Shown here one piece after another: positions 8,422-16,723 of a stretch of DNA of 64,000 nt. The stretch covers positions 1 through 64,000 of the forward strand of contig NZ_JAHXBF010000026.1 in the NCBI RefSeq assembly GCF_020103695.1, read 5' to 3'. Position numbers and translations under genes: made by a program. The notes under the pieces were generated by a model. It was not told where the DNA came from and searched no databases. It worked only from the letters and a program-made list of their open reading frames with translations. The DNA comes from Hyalangium versicolor (GTDB lineage Bacteria > Myxococcota > Myxococcia > Myxococcales > Myxococcaceae). Numbering within the stretch: position 1 is the first letter of the stretch; each line of letters opens with the position of its first letter.

Positions 8422-8817
8422 ATGGCTGTCGGTGGAGTCGGACGAGGGGGTGGCAAGGGCCGGGCAGGAGGCGCCAAGGGCGCGTCCGGCAAGGCCCCCG
8501 TGGGTGGATCCAGCTTTGGGGGCAAGGTCGACAAGGCCGAGTCCCTGGTGGGTCCCTCCGGGCTGGTGGGCTCTTCCAATGTGGAGAGCGCCAAGGCGGC
8601 GGATCCCATCGCGGCCCAGGCGATGGCTATCGCCAAGCAGCTCAAGAACGGAGGCTTCAAGAACAAGGAGGAGGCCACTCGGCACCTGGTCGCCGAGGTC
8701 CTCAAGGAGAAGCTCCACATGAAGTCCTCCACGCTCTCGGGCAAGATCGCGGATGCGCTTCAGGAGGATCCGCGTCTCAACCAGGTTCTCGAGCGGCTTT
8801 GGTCCAAGGCTGAGTGA
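8422..8817 (+). CDS. Small Gly-rich/helical protein next to sigma factor; candidate FlgM-like anti-sigma factor
   Basis: 131 aa, with AGGAGG at 8410-8415. Residues 1-50 are Gly/Lys/Ala-rich and probably disordered. The C-terminal 75 residues form helices containing AIAKQLKNGGFKNKEEA and later GKIADALQE. FlgM, the exported anti-sigma-28 factor, has the same plan: a disordered N-terminal half and a helical C-terminal half with a pattern like LKTAIRNGELK and GKIADSLI. The gene overlaps the FliA-type sigma gene by 65 nt if that gene starts at 8753. The anti-sigma role is a hypothesis from architecture and position. No database match is claimed. Confidence 0.6.
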   Translation: MAVGGVGRGGGKGRAGGAKGASGKAPVGGSSFGGKVDKAESLVGPSGLVGSSNVESAKAADPIAAQAMAIAKQLKNGGFKNKEEATRHLVAEVLKEKLHMKSSTLSGKIADALQEDPRLNQVLERLWSKAE

Positions 8818-9658
8818 GTGGCGTTTGGGTTTCGGCGACGACAAGAAGTCCATCCTCGAGAAGTACGGGCCCTACGTGCGGTCGCTCGCGGCGACCGTGC
8901 GCAAGCAGTTCAATGCCCAACTCGAGATCGAGGAGCTGGTCGCCTATGGCCAGATCGGCCTGCTCGAGGCCGCGGATCGCTTTGATCCCAAGGTTGGTGC
9001 CAATTTCCTCACCTTCGCGCACTATCGCATTAAAGGTGCGATATTCGACGGGTTGAGGAAAATGGGGGTGTTGCGGGGTGCGGATGCCCGTACCGCTTTT
9101 GCGGGAGAGCGCGGGGCCGCCTACCTTGGAAATCTTTCGGATCGCGAGCAGGGCGGAGGCAACCGCGGAGGGTCATTCGACGATGATGTCAGTGACATCT
9201 CCAGCGCCGTCACGGGGCTGGCGATGGTGTTCGCCACCAGCTTGGAGGGTGCGGACAACGCGGGGTACGTGGACGAGTCTCTGCCGGCGGATCAGCGGCT
9301 GGAGATGGAGCAGCTGAAGCGGCGGGTGAGGGCGGCGATCGAGAAGCTCCCGGAGAAGGAGCGGCAGCTGCTGCAGGGCTACTACTTCCACGGCAAGACG
9401 TTGGAAGAGGCGGGGTCGGAGATCGGGCAGTCGAAGAGCTGGGCGTCGCGGCTGCATGCGCGGGCCATCGAGCGGCTCAAGGAACTTTTAGACGACGAGG
9501 AGACTCCGGTCTCCTCCGACGATGCAAGGAGGCAGTCACATGGCGGGTCCGATGGCAGGCGTCTCGGCCGCACAGATCGCGCAGCAGAAGCTGCAGGATC
9601 AGGGCGCGCAGCAGGTGAACAAGCAGGGGGCGTCGAAGTTCGACGCGGCTCTCGCTAA
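8753..9658 (+). CDS. FliA (sigma-28) family RNA polymerase sigma factor
   Basis: 301 aa from the ATG at 8753. A TTG at 8825 is an alternative start just after the upstream stop. Region 2 is clear: IEELVAYGQIGLLEAADRFD, then the F-x-TFAHYRIKGAIFDGLR element typical of FliA/WhiG/SigB-type factors. After a Gly/Asp-rich insert, region 4 reads IEKLPEKERQLLQGYYFHGK and a helix-turn-helix around IGQSKSWASRLHARAIERLK. FliA-type factors recognise GCCGATAA-like -10 elements, which occur upstream of six genes in this locus. The conserved part ends near 9500, but the frame continues another 50 or so codons and overlaps sctI by 119 nt. That tail is Arg/Gly/Ala-rich and of doubtful function. Confidence 0.9.
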   Translation: MRFRRIRVSTRFSSGFGPRLSEWRLGFGDDKKSILEKYGPYVRSLAATVRKQFNAQLEIEELVAYGQIGLLEAADRFDPKVGANFLTFAHYRIKGAIFDGLRKMGVLRGADARTAFAGERGAAYLGNLSDREQGGGNRGGSFDDDVSDISSAVTGLAMVFATSLEGADNAGYVDESLPADQRLEMEQLKRRVRAAIEKLPEKERQLLQGYYFHGKTLEEAGSEIGQSKSWASRLHARAIERLKELLDDEETPVSSDDARRQSHGGSDGRRLGRTDRAAEAAGSGRAAGEQAGGVEVRRGSR

Positions 9659-10100
9659 CAAGGCCCAGGGCGCTGGCGGCGTCGACCAGGCTCACTCCGC
9701 GCAGGCCGCTCAGGCCACCCAGAAGGCGCAGGCCACGCAGAAGGCCGACCAGGTGCGCCAGGTGGAGACCGTCAACAAGACGGAGAAGGCGGGCCTCAAC
9801 AAGGTGAACGGCGCCAGCAGCGAGCAGCTCTCGGCGCGCGCCGCCCAGCCCGTGGACGCCAAGGCGGAGACGAGCAAGGCCGGCGGCATGGTGTCCAACA
9901 TGGTCTCCTCTCTGGAGAAGGGCCAGCTCAACCTCGAGAAGCTGATCAACTCGGGCATGAGCGGCAAGAACTTCTCCAACGGCGAGCTGCTCTCGCTCCA
10001 GGCCTCCATGTACAAGTACACGCAGGAGCTGGACCTGACCAGCAAGGTCGTCGAGAAGGCCACCAGCGGCCTCAAGGACGTGGTCAAGACCCAGGTGTAG
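9540..10100 (+). CDS. sctI: T3SS inner rod protein SctI
   Basis: 186 aa. The start is the ATG at 9540 because AAGGAGG lies at 9525-9531. An upstream in-frame ATG at 9522 precedes that site. The N-terminal two thirds are Ala/Gln/Lys-rich and probably disordered. The C-terminal 60 residues carry the rod signature: GELLSLQASMYKYTQELDL then TSKVVEKATSGLKDVVKTQ, as in YscI/HrpB-type rods, which polymerise beneath the needle in the periplasm. The first 119 nt overlap the sigma-factor frame. A strong terminator follows, so sctI closes the first transcription unit. Confidence 0.88.
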   Translation: MAGPMAGVSAAQIAQQKLQDQGAQQVNKQGASKFDAALANKAQGAGGVDQAHSAQAAQATQKAQATQKADQVRQVETVNKTEKAGLNKVNGASSEQLSARAAQPVDAKAETSKAGGMVSNMVSSLEKGQLNLEKLINSGMSGKNFSNGELLSLQASMYKYTQELDLTSKVVEKATSGLKDVVKTQV

Positions 10101-10133
10101 CTCCGTCGCCTGCCCCTCATCCGGGCGGCACCT

Positions 10134-10176
10134 GAAGGGCGGTCCCTCTCGTGGGGATCGCCCTTCCATGTTTTCC
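10134..10176 (+). terminator. Rho-independent terminator between sctI and sctJ
   Basis: Stem arms are at 10134-10146 and 10153-10166 (outer part GAAGGGCG/CGCCCTTC), with a 6-nt loop and a T-run at 10171-10174. It separates the regulatory/rod unit from the basal-body operon. Confidence 0.8.
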
Positions 10177-10226
10177 GGGGCCCATGTTGGAACGGGCGCG
10201 CCGCGCCGCTAAGCTAGGCCTCGCAC

Positions 10227-11024
10227 ATGACTCATCGATCGTTGAAGCTGGTCATCCCGCTCCTCGCCCTGCTCTTCGCCACGGGCTGCTCCATCGAATT
10301 GCAGCACGGCCTGACGGAAGAGGATGCCAACGAGATCTACGTCCTGCTGAGCAAGAACGGCATCAACGCCACGAAGCTCGCGTCGGGCGAAGGCAAGGAA
10401 ATGATGTTCACCATCGTGGTGTCCAAGTCGGACGCCGCGCAGGCCGCGGAGCTGCTGCGCAGCAACTCGCTGCCTCGCCCCTTGGAGAAGGGCTTCAACC
10501 ACTTCGCCAAGGGCAGCATGGTGCCCACCGCCGCCGAGGAGCGAGCGATGATGCTCAAGGCGGTGGCCGGCGAGGTCTCCAACGCGCTGACCAAGGTGGA
10601 CGGCGTGCTGGAGTCGAACGTCATCGTCAACATCCCCGAGACCAATGATCTGACCCAGCCGGACAAGAAGCCCATGCCGTCCGCCTCGGTGATGGTCCGC
10701 TACCGGCCGACGCTCGAGGGCAAGCCGCCCCTCACCGAGAAGGAGGTCCAGCAGTTCGTCTCCTCCGCCGTGCAGGAGCTGACGCCGGACAAGGTCACCG
10801 TGCTGCTCACGCCCGCTCTGGCGCCCGTGGCGGAGACCAACCCCGAGAACCGGCTTCAGGACGTATTCGGCCTGCGCATGACGGCGGCCAGCGCCAGCGA
10901 GTTCCGCGTGGTGGTGGCGCTGGTGTCCATCTTCGTCCTCGGCATGATTGGCCTGTCGGCCTGGGTGCTCATGCGCGGCAGCGGTGGTGGCGCGGCTGGG
11001 CGGCCCGCGCGCCGGCAGAGCTGA
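10227..11024 (+). CDS. sctJ: T3SS inner-membrane ring lipoprotein SctJ
   Basis: 265 aa. It has a lipoprotein signal peptide with lipobox ATGC (Cys21), two ring-building alpha/beta domains (about 22-75 and 95-185, including IVVSKSDAAQAAELLRSNS and VSNALTKVDGVLESNVIVNI) and one C-terminal TM (about 233-252). This is the YscJ/PrgK/FliF-type architecture: it oligomerises into the inner MS-like ring. It is the first gene of the long basal-body operon, after the terminator at 10134-10176. There is no clear Shine-Dalgarno before the ATG. Confidence 0.93.
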   Translation: MTHRSLKLVIPLLALLFATGCSIELQHGLTEEDANEIYVLLSKNGINATKLASGEGKEMMFTIVVSKSDAAQAAELLRSNSLPRPLEKGFNHFAKGSMVPTAAEERAMMLKAVAGEVSNALTKVDGVLESNVIVNIPETNDLTQPDKKPMPSASVMVRYRPTLEGKPPLTEKEVQQFVSSAVQELTPDKVTVLLTPALAPVAETNPENRLQDVFGLRMTAASASEFRVVVALVSIFVLGMIGLSAWVLMRGSGGGAAGRPARRQS

Positions 11025-11089
11025 GGCCAGGCGCTTCCGGTGCCTCCTGTATCGAACCCCAGGCCCTGAGGGCCGCGAGGTGACCGTTG

Positions 11090-13153
11090 GTGGATCAATT
11101 CTTCACCTCGCTCAACAAACGCCAGACGATGCTGCTGCTGACCGCCATCACCTTCGGCGGTCAGGAGGGCGTCGCCTCGCTGGAGCACCTCGCGCCGGAG
11201 GAGGGCGAGCTGCTGCTCCATCGAGCGCATGAGATCATGCAGATTCCTCGCGAGAAGCGGATCCCGCTGCTCGTGCAGGAGATCAAGAAGCTGGTGAAGG
11301 ATCGCCGCGGGCAGCTCTGGAGCGCCGAGCCCGACAAGCTGGCGGCGCTCATCCAGAAGGAGCGTGGCGCGCTGGCGGAAGTGGTGCTGCGAGCGCTGCC
11401 CGGGGTGCTCGCCGAGGCCGTGCGCGCCCACCTGCCCCAGAAGCCGCTGAAGCTCACCCGCGAGGTCCGCCCGCAGGTGCTGGACATCGTCCGCTGGAAG
11501 CTCGAGGAGCGGCTGTCGCGCAGCGCCGGCTCGCAGGTGAGCTTCAAGTTCAGCGACGTGCTCATGCTGCAGCCTCGCGAACTGCTCACCGTCTGTGATC
11601 GGCTCGGCGCGCGAGTGCTCGGGCCGGCGCTGGCGGGGCTCCCCGAGGCCCAGCGGGATCAGCTCATCGCGGCCCTGCCTCCGGACCAGAAGTCTCTGGC
11701 CTCCAAGTCCGTGCAGGCCAACGCGCCCCGAAAGCTGCCCGAGGAGGAGTCCAAGGAGCAGCTCGGTGTGCATGACGGGCTGAAGAACCTCTCGGGCGCC
11801 ATCCGCAGCGCGGGCACCCAGCGTCTGGCTCGCGCGTGCGTGTCCCAGTCCGCGGAGTTCGCCGCGCGTATGCTCGAGCGGCACCGGGGCGACTTTGGCA
11901 GCTTGCTGGCGAAGTGGGTCCGGGACGAGCGCGCCAAGCCCGTCTCGCGCACCACGGATGGTGGCCGTGCCGACATCGTCGCGGACCTGGAGCGGCTGGC
12001 CGCTCGCGGCCTCATCGATCGCCCGGTGCGTCTCACTCCGCAGCGCCCGGCGCTGAATCCGCCTCCGGCCCGAGCCTCGGTCGTGGCTCCGGTGCGTGAG
12101 GCGGGCCGCGAGCCCGGCCGTGAGCCTGGAAAGGAGCCCGGCCGCGAGCCTGGAAAGGAGCCCGGCCGTGAGCCTGCTGGCCGTGACGCGATGCCCTCCC
12201 GAGGTGCTCTACCCCAGGAGCGCTTGAGTGCCGCTGCGGCTCCTGCTCCCCGGCGCGACATCATGGCCGAGCGGGAGGCTCGTCGCGCCGGAGCCGTGGG
12301 CGGCGCGGGCGCCAATCCTGCCAATCCGACGGCCAATCCCAATGAGCGCAGGGATCCCATGGCCGAGCGCGCGGCCCGCCGGGCCGGAGCGATGTCCTCC
12401 CGTGATCCACGCCTGGGGGACGAGTCTCCCGAGCCGTCCCGCAGGCATCCCCGGGAGCTCTCTCGTCTGGCGCCTCTCGGCGATGAGGGGCAGGAGCCGT
12501 CTCGCAAACTTCGAGCGTCCCCGAGAGAGTCCGTTGTGGCACAGCCCTCCCGGCGAGAGCCGGGGATTGCCCCGGATCCCACGGGCGCTCGAATCGGTCC
12601 ACCTCCCAGCCGCGATGGCTCGCGCGTCGGCGGCCGTCCTCCACCTCCTCCTGAAGTGGAGCACTCCCGGTCCCGTCCGCCTCCGTCCGAAGTCGAACAC
12701 TCCCGGTCTCGTCCGCCGCCGCCTCCTCCTCCTGAAGCGGGAGATGGGGCGCGCGCGGGAGCCCGGCGGCCTCCGCCCGAAGTGGGAGCTGCTCCCGCGC
12801 CGCGTCGCGAGCGCGAAGGAGAGCGGCGCGGTGCTCCTCCCGCACGTGTTCCTCCTCCCCGTGTCCCTCCCGCACGCCTTCCGCCTCGGCCCGTCGAGCG
12901 CACGGGAGGGTCCACGGATCCGGAGGGCTCTCGCGTCATCTCCTCTCCCGGTGTCCGCAGCCAGCGGACCGGGGTGCGCCCTGCACTTACAGAAGAGCCC
13001 GAGCGTCCGCCCCGCGTCCTTTCGGGCAAGCAGTCGCCTACTTCCGGGGGAGCAATCCCTGCGAAAGGAGGAGAGGGGACGAGCGTGGAGCGCCGGCCTC
13101 GGCCCGTTTCCCCGAGCAACTCGGGGCGTGGACCGCGCGGCGGTTCGCGCTAG
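11090..13153 (+). CDS. FliG-like protein in the SctK position with long low-complexity tail
   Basis: 687 aa from the GTG at 11090 (GAGGTGA at 11077-11083; a TTG at 11087 is too close). The first 330 residues look FliG-like: an N-terminal helical segment (LNKRQTMLLLTAITFGGQEG), a middle part with VVLRALPGVLAEAVRAHLP, and a later PRELLTVCDRLGARVLGPAL. The remaining 350 residues are Pro/Arg/Glu/Gly-rich with internal repeats and are probably disordered. In injectisomes SctK sits between SctJ and SctL and links the sorting platform to the ring, and this gene has exactly that position. FliG in flagella has the equivalent place. I would treat it as the SctK functional counterpart with FliG character. 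Confidence 0.7.
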   Translation: MDQFFTSLNKRQTMLLLTAITFGGQEGVASLEHLAPEEGELLLHRAHEIMQIPREKRIPLLVQEIKKLVKDRRGQLWSAEPDKLAALIQKERGALAEVVLRALPGVLAEAVRAHLPQKPLKLTREVRPQVLDIVRWKLEERLSRSAGSQVSFKFSDVLMLQPRELLTVCDRLGARVLGPALAGLPEAQRDQLIAALPPDQKSLASKSVQANAPRKLPEEESKEQLGVHDGLKNLSGAIRSAGTQRLARACVSQSAEFAARMLERHRGDFGSLLAKWVRDERAKPVSRTTDGGRADIVADLERLAARGLIDRPVRLTPQRPALNPPPARASVVAPVREAGREPGREPGKEPGREPGKEPGREPAGRDAMPSRGALPQERLSAAAAPAPRRDIMAEREARRAGAVGGAGANPANPTANPNERRDPMAERAARRAGAMSSRDPRLGDESPEPSRRHPRELSRLAPLGDEGQEPSRKLRASPRESVVAQPSRREPGIAPDPTGARIGPPPSRDGSRVGGRPPPPPEVEHSRSRPPPSEVEHSRSRPPPPPPPEAGDGARAGARRPPPEVGAAPAPRREREGERRGAPPARVPPPRVPPARLPPRPVERTGGSTDPEGSRVISSPGVRSQRTGVRPALTEEPERPPRVLSGKQSPTSGGAIPAKGGEGTSVERRPRPVSPSNSGRGPRGGSR
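12121..12175 (+). repeat. In-frame 24-nt tandem repeat in the FliG/SctK-like gene
   Basis: About two and a third copies of a 24-nt unit encode EPGKEPGR. It expands the charged linker between the FliG-like part and the Pro-rich tail. A further protein-level repeat, EVEHSRSRPPP, lies downstream. Confidence 0.75.
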
Positions 13154-13177
13154 CATCCGGTCGGCAAGGAGCTGTTC

Positions 13178-13858
13178 ATGGCGATCGGCAAGGTGATCAA
13201 AGGTGATGGGACGGGCGACGCCGCCGTAGCGAACGACCGGCCCTCCATGGCGCCACGTCCCGCGCGCGCGGGAGTGATGAATGCGGAGGTCTTCGAGGCC
13301 CGCCAGGGCGCCCAGGGCATCATCGAGGAGGCCAACCGCGAGAAGGAGCGCATCGTCGCGGAGACCCTGCGCGAGCGCGAGGAGGTGCTGGCCAAGGCGC
13401 GCGAGCAGGGCCGCCAGGAGGGGCTGGCGCAGTCCACGGAGGTGATCCTGCGCGCCAAGATGCAGGCCGGGGAGCTGCTGGCCAGCAATGAGAGGGACAT
13501 CATCGCCCTGGCCTGCAAGATCGCCGAGAAGATCATCGGCCGGGACATCGAGCGGCAGCCGGAGCTGCTCATCGACATGTGCGCCACGGCCATCGAGCAG
13601 ATCCGCAACGCGCGCTCCATGGTGCTGCGGGTGCACCCCAAGACGGCGCAGGTGCTGCGCGCTCGCAAGCCGGAGTTGATGGAGCTCATCGGCCGGGCGG
13701 TGGATCTGGCCATCCGCGAGGATCCGGAAGTGTCCTCGGTGGGCTGCATCGTCCAGACGGAGTTCGGCACCGTGGACGCGCAGCTGCCCACCCAGTTCGA
13801 GATGCTGCAGAACGTGCTGCTGCCCGACCCCAACAGGAAGAAGGAAGGACCGGCGTAG
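13178..13858 (+). CDS. sctL: T3SS ATPase stator SctL (FliH/YscL family)
   Basis: 226 aa, with AAGGAG at 13166-13171. A disordered N-terminus is followed by a long Glu/Arg/Ala-rich coiled coil (about 40-95, AQGIIEEANREKERIVAETL). A C-terminal alpha/beta domain follows with the FliH/YscL elements ACKIAEKIIGRDIERQPELL and SVGCIVQTEFGTVDAQLPTQ. It anchors and restrains the SctN ATPase at the sorting platform. It ends 4 nt before sctN. Confidence 0.92.
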   Translation: MAIGKVIKGDGTGDAAVANDRPSMAPRPARAGVMNAEVFEARQGAQGIIEEANREKERIVAETLREREEVLAKAREQGRQEGLAQSTEVILRAKMQAGELLASNERDIIALACKIAEKIIGRDIERQPELLIDMCATAIEQIRNARSMVLRVHPKTAQVLRARKPELMELIGRAVDLAIREDPEVSSVGCIVQTEFGTVDAQLPTQFEMLQNVLLPDPNRKKEGPA

Positions 13859-13862
13859 GGCC

Positions 13863-15170
13863 ATGGCGATCGATCTCTCGCACTACTACTCACTGCTGAA
13901 GGAAGCCTCGCTCGTCCGGGTGCGAGGACGCGTGACGGAGCTCACGGGCCTGGTGGTCAAGGCCAGCGTGCCAAACGTGCGCGTGGGAGAGGTCGTCTAC
14001 GTCAAGAGCCGCACCAGCCGGGTGAAGGCGGAGGTGGTGGGCTTCCAGGGCGACGAGGTGATGCTCATGCCCCTGGGCGAGCTGTCCGGTATCGGACCTG
14101 ACAGCGAGGTGATCCCCACCGGCAATCCGCTCACCATCAAGTGCGGAGACCAGTTGCTGGGCCGCGTGCTCGGCGGCACCGGCGAGCCCATCGACGGCAA
14201 GCCCATGCCGGACGGCATGATCGACTGGTCCGTGGATCGTGAATGCCCGGACCCGTTCAAGCGCCAGCGCATCGAGCGCCCACTGCCCCTGGGCGTGCGC
14301 TGCATCGACGGGTTGCTCACCGTGGGCGAGGGCCAGCGTGTGGGCCTCTTCGCAGGTTCCGGCGTGGGTAAGTCCACGCTCATGGGCCAGATAGCCCGGA
14401 ACACCCAAGCGGACCTGAGCGTCGTCGCGCTGATCGGCGAGCGTGGCCGCGAGGTTCGCGAGTTCATCGAAGACGCCATGGGCGAGGAGGGCATGAAGCG
14501 CGCCGTGCTGGTGTGCGCCACCTCCGACCAGCCCAGCCTGGTGCGTCTGCGCGCCGCCTATGTGGCCACCGCCATCGCCGAGTACTTCCGCGAGCGTGGC
14601 GGCAACGTGCTCTTCATGCTCGACACGGTGACGCGTCTCGCCCGCGCCCAGCGTGAGATCGGCTTGGCCATCGGCGAGCCCCCAGCCCGCCAGGGCTACC
14701 CGCCCAGCGTGTTCTCCATGCTGCCGCGCATCCTCGAGCGCACGGGCAACTCGGAAAAGGGCAAGTGCACCGCCATCTACACCTGCCTCGTGGCCGGCGG
14801 TGACATGGAAGAGCCCATCGCCGACGAAGTCCGCGGTATTCTCGACGGTCACTTCATCCTCAACCGCGCCCTGGGCGAGCGCAACCAGTGGCCCGCCATG
14901 GACGTGCTGGCCAGCCTCTCCCGTGTCATGAGCGGGATTGTCTCCAAGGAGCACAAGAAGGCGGCCGGCAAGCTGCGCGAGACGCTCTCCACCTACGAAA
15001 AGCAGAGAGATCTCATCCTCCTGGGGGCGTACCAGTACGGCACGGACCCCCGGACCGACTACGCCATCGACAAGTACGACGCCATCATCGACTTCCTCAA
15101 ACAGGACACTCACTCGAACTCGCCCTTCGAGGAGACAGTCGAGAAGCTCATCGGACTCTTCCAGGACTGA
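13863..15170 (+). CDS. sctN: T3SS ATPase SctN
   Basis: 435 aa, full length for the FliI/YscN family. It has an N-terminal beta-barrel domain, Walker A GSGVGKST (residues 165-172), a catalytic-Glu region at IGERGREVREFIED, and Walker B VLFMLDTVTR (about 246). The PPARQGYPPSVFSMLPRILE segment is typical of type III ATPases and distinguishes them from F1 subunits. The hexamer unfolds and strips chaperones from cargo at the cytosolic entrance. It follows sctL by 4 nt. Confidence 0.96.
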   Translation: MAIDLSHYYSLLKEASLVRVRGRVTELTGLVVKASVPNVRVGEVVYVKSRTSRVKAEVVGFQGDEVMLMPLGELSGIGPDSEVIPTGNPLTIKCGDQLLGRVLGGTGEPIDGKPMPDGMIDWSVDRECPDPFKRQRIERPLPLGVRCIDGLLTVGEGQRVGLFAGSGVGKSTLMGQIARNTQADLSVVALIGERGREVREFIEDAMGEEGMKRAVLVCATSDQPSLVRLRAAYVATAIAEYFRERGGNVLFMLDTVTRLARAQREIGLAIGEPPARQGYPPSVFSMLPRILERTGNSEKGKCTAIYTCLVAGGDMEEPIADEVRGILDGHFILNRALGERNQWPAMDVLASLSRVMSGIVSKEHKKAAGKLRETLSTYEKQRDLILLGAYQYGTDPRTDYAIDKYDAIIDFLKQDTHSNSPFEETVEKLIGLFQD

Positions 15171-15205
15171 CGAAACGGGATTTTCCGGGTTAGGATGGGG
15201 GCCAA

Positions 15206-15694
15206 ATGCCCCAGTACCGGTTAGAGACCCTCCTGGACATGCGCTCGCGCGCCAAGGAGGAGGCTGAACAGGCTTTCTCCGCTGCCATCAAGGCCCTGGA
15301 GAAGGAGAAGGCGGAGCTCAAGCGCCTCGAGGACGAACTCGAGCGGCGCAAGGCCGAGCGCAAGCAGAAGGTCATGGCATACCTCAATGAGGTCATGGCC
15401 AAGGGGGCCGGCATCAACGGTATGAACATGATGGCCCGCTTCGAGCAGCGCCTGAAGGACGAGGAGGCGCAGGTGGCGCTCGACATCGAGCGGCAGAAGG
15501 AATCGGTGAAGGTGGCCGAGCGGCTCGTGGAGCAGAGGCGCCGGGAGATGGCGGAGGCGGCCAAGGAGCTCAAGGCCATCGAGAAGCACAAAGAGAACTG
15601 GACGAAGCAGGTCCGGGCCGAGCGCCAGCAGCGTGAGGAACTGACCCAGGAAGAGATCGGCAATGCCTTGTTCCTGGCCCGGCAGCGCAAGTAA
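15206..15694 (+). CDS. sctO: T3SS central stalk SctO (FliJ/YscO family)
   Basis: 162 aa, almost entirely Lys/Glu/Arg/Gln-rich coiled coil (RLETLLDMRSRAKEEAEQAF and onward) with a break near MAKGAGINGMNMMARFEQR. This is the helical-hairpin form of FliJ/YscO, which inserts into the ATPase hexamer and contacts the SctV ring. Sequence conservation in the family is low. The assignment rests on coiled-coil form, size and position between sctN and sctP. Confidence 0.85.
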   Translation: MPQYRLETLLDMRSRAKEEAEQAFSAAIKALEKEKAELKRLEDELERRKAERKQKVMAYLNEVMAKGAGINGMNMMARFEQRLKDEEAQVALDIERQKESVKVAERLVEQRRREMAEAAKELKAIEKHKENWTKQVRAERQQREELTQEEIGNALFLARQRK

Positions 15695-15724
15695 CCTCCT
15701 CCCCCCTCCTCCAGGTATGACGCA

Positions 15725-16723
15725 ATGAGCCGAGTCGAAGACGATCGCCAGGCAGACCAGATTGCGCAGCGCCTGCTCCAGGAGAAGCAGCGCGCCGAGG
15801 CCAAGACCAAGCAGGCGAAGGATGGGGAGAACGCCTTCTCCAAGCTGGTGCAGCAGAGCCAGACTTCGAAGACCTTCCAGACCCAGCAGAAGCAGGAGAC
15901 GAAGCAGAGCCTGGCCCAACAGGTGCTCGCGCGCGTCAAAGATGGGACGGGCACGGAGGCCAAGCAGCAGGAGGCCGCCACCACCCGGGAGACCGGCCAG
16001 CGCCAGGAGACGGGCAAGGCTCAGGGACGTCAGGAGGCCAAGAACGTCGACGAGCACGTGCATACGGCGCAGGCCGGCGAGGCCGAGCATGTGGCCAGCG
16101 GCCAGGCGGCGGAGACGGCTCAGGGCGAGTTGATGTCCACGGATCGCGCTCAAGGGCGGGAGGCCTCGGAGACGCGGTCCGAGTCGCGTGCCTCGGATGC
16201 GAAGTCGGACCGGGACACCAAGGCAGGCGACCGCAGTGAGGCGGGTCGGCTCGCCGGGCGCTCGGGCATGAAGGGCGACCTCAAGGCCGACGCGGACTCC
16301 AGCGGGGGCCAGAGCGGCGGCGGCAACAAGGACGGCAAGCAGGGCGGTGAGGCGGCCGCGGCGGCAGGGTTCCGCTTCAACCCGGCTCTGATGGCGCCGG
16401 TGCCCGTGGCCCAGCCCAAGGCCTCGGCGGGCTCGGATCGCCTGCGCGCCATCGCCAACGAGATCGCCCAGAAGATCGTCGAGCGGGTGCGAGTGGGCAC
16501 CAACGGCGCGGGTGCCGCCGAGTTCCAGATCGATCTGCGCAGCAACGTGCTCAACGGCCTCTCCATCAAGCTCAGCGCGAAGAACGGGAAGATCCAGGCC
16601 GTCTTCAGCGGGAAGGACCGTGACGTGCTGAAGATGATCGAAGAGCAGAGCGAGGGCCTCAAGAGCGCCCTGCAGGGCCGCGGCCTGAAGCTCGAGAATC
16701 TGCGCTTCGAGGTCCGCGCATGA
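15725..16723 (+). CDS. sctP: T3SS needle-length ruler/substrate-switch protein SctP (FliK-like)
   Basis: 332 aa. The N-terminal 200 residues are Gln/Lys/Glu/Ala-rich and probably extended, as expected of a molecular ruler. The last 90 residues form the compact C-terminal domain (FQIDLRSNVLNGLSIKLSA, then EEQSEGLKSALQGRGLKLE), resembling the FliK/YscP switch domain. It overlaps sctQ by 4 nt (ATGA). The length suggests that a needle length is measured, which fits the presence of needle genes in the locus. Confidence 0.87.
   Translation: MSRVEDDRQADQIAQRLLQEKQRAEAKTKQAKDGENAFSKLVQQSQTSKTFQTQQKQETKQSLAQQVLARVKDGTGTEAKQQEAATTRETGQRQETGKAQGRQEAKNVDEHVHTAQAGEAEHVASGQAAETAQGELMSTDRAQGREASETRSESRASDAKSDRDTKAGDRSEAGRLAGRSGMKGDLKADADSSGGQSGGGNKDGKQGGEAAAAAGFRFNPALMAPVPVAQPKASAGSDRLRAIANEIAQKIVERVRVGTNGAGAAEFQIDLRSNVLNGLSIKLSAKNGKIQAVFSGKDRDVLKMIEEQSEGLKSALQGRGLKLENLRFEVRA

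Noticed and set aside
12121..12175. Direct repeats as a CRISPR-like array
   Set aside because: Units are contiguous without spacers and keep the reading frame, so this is a coding tandem repeat.
12209..13864. Long minus-strand open frames opposite the FliG/SctK-like and sctL genes
   Set aside because: They are Arg/Ser/Pro-rich shadows in GC-rich coding DNA. The plus strand has family-recognisable genes with ribosome-binding sites.
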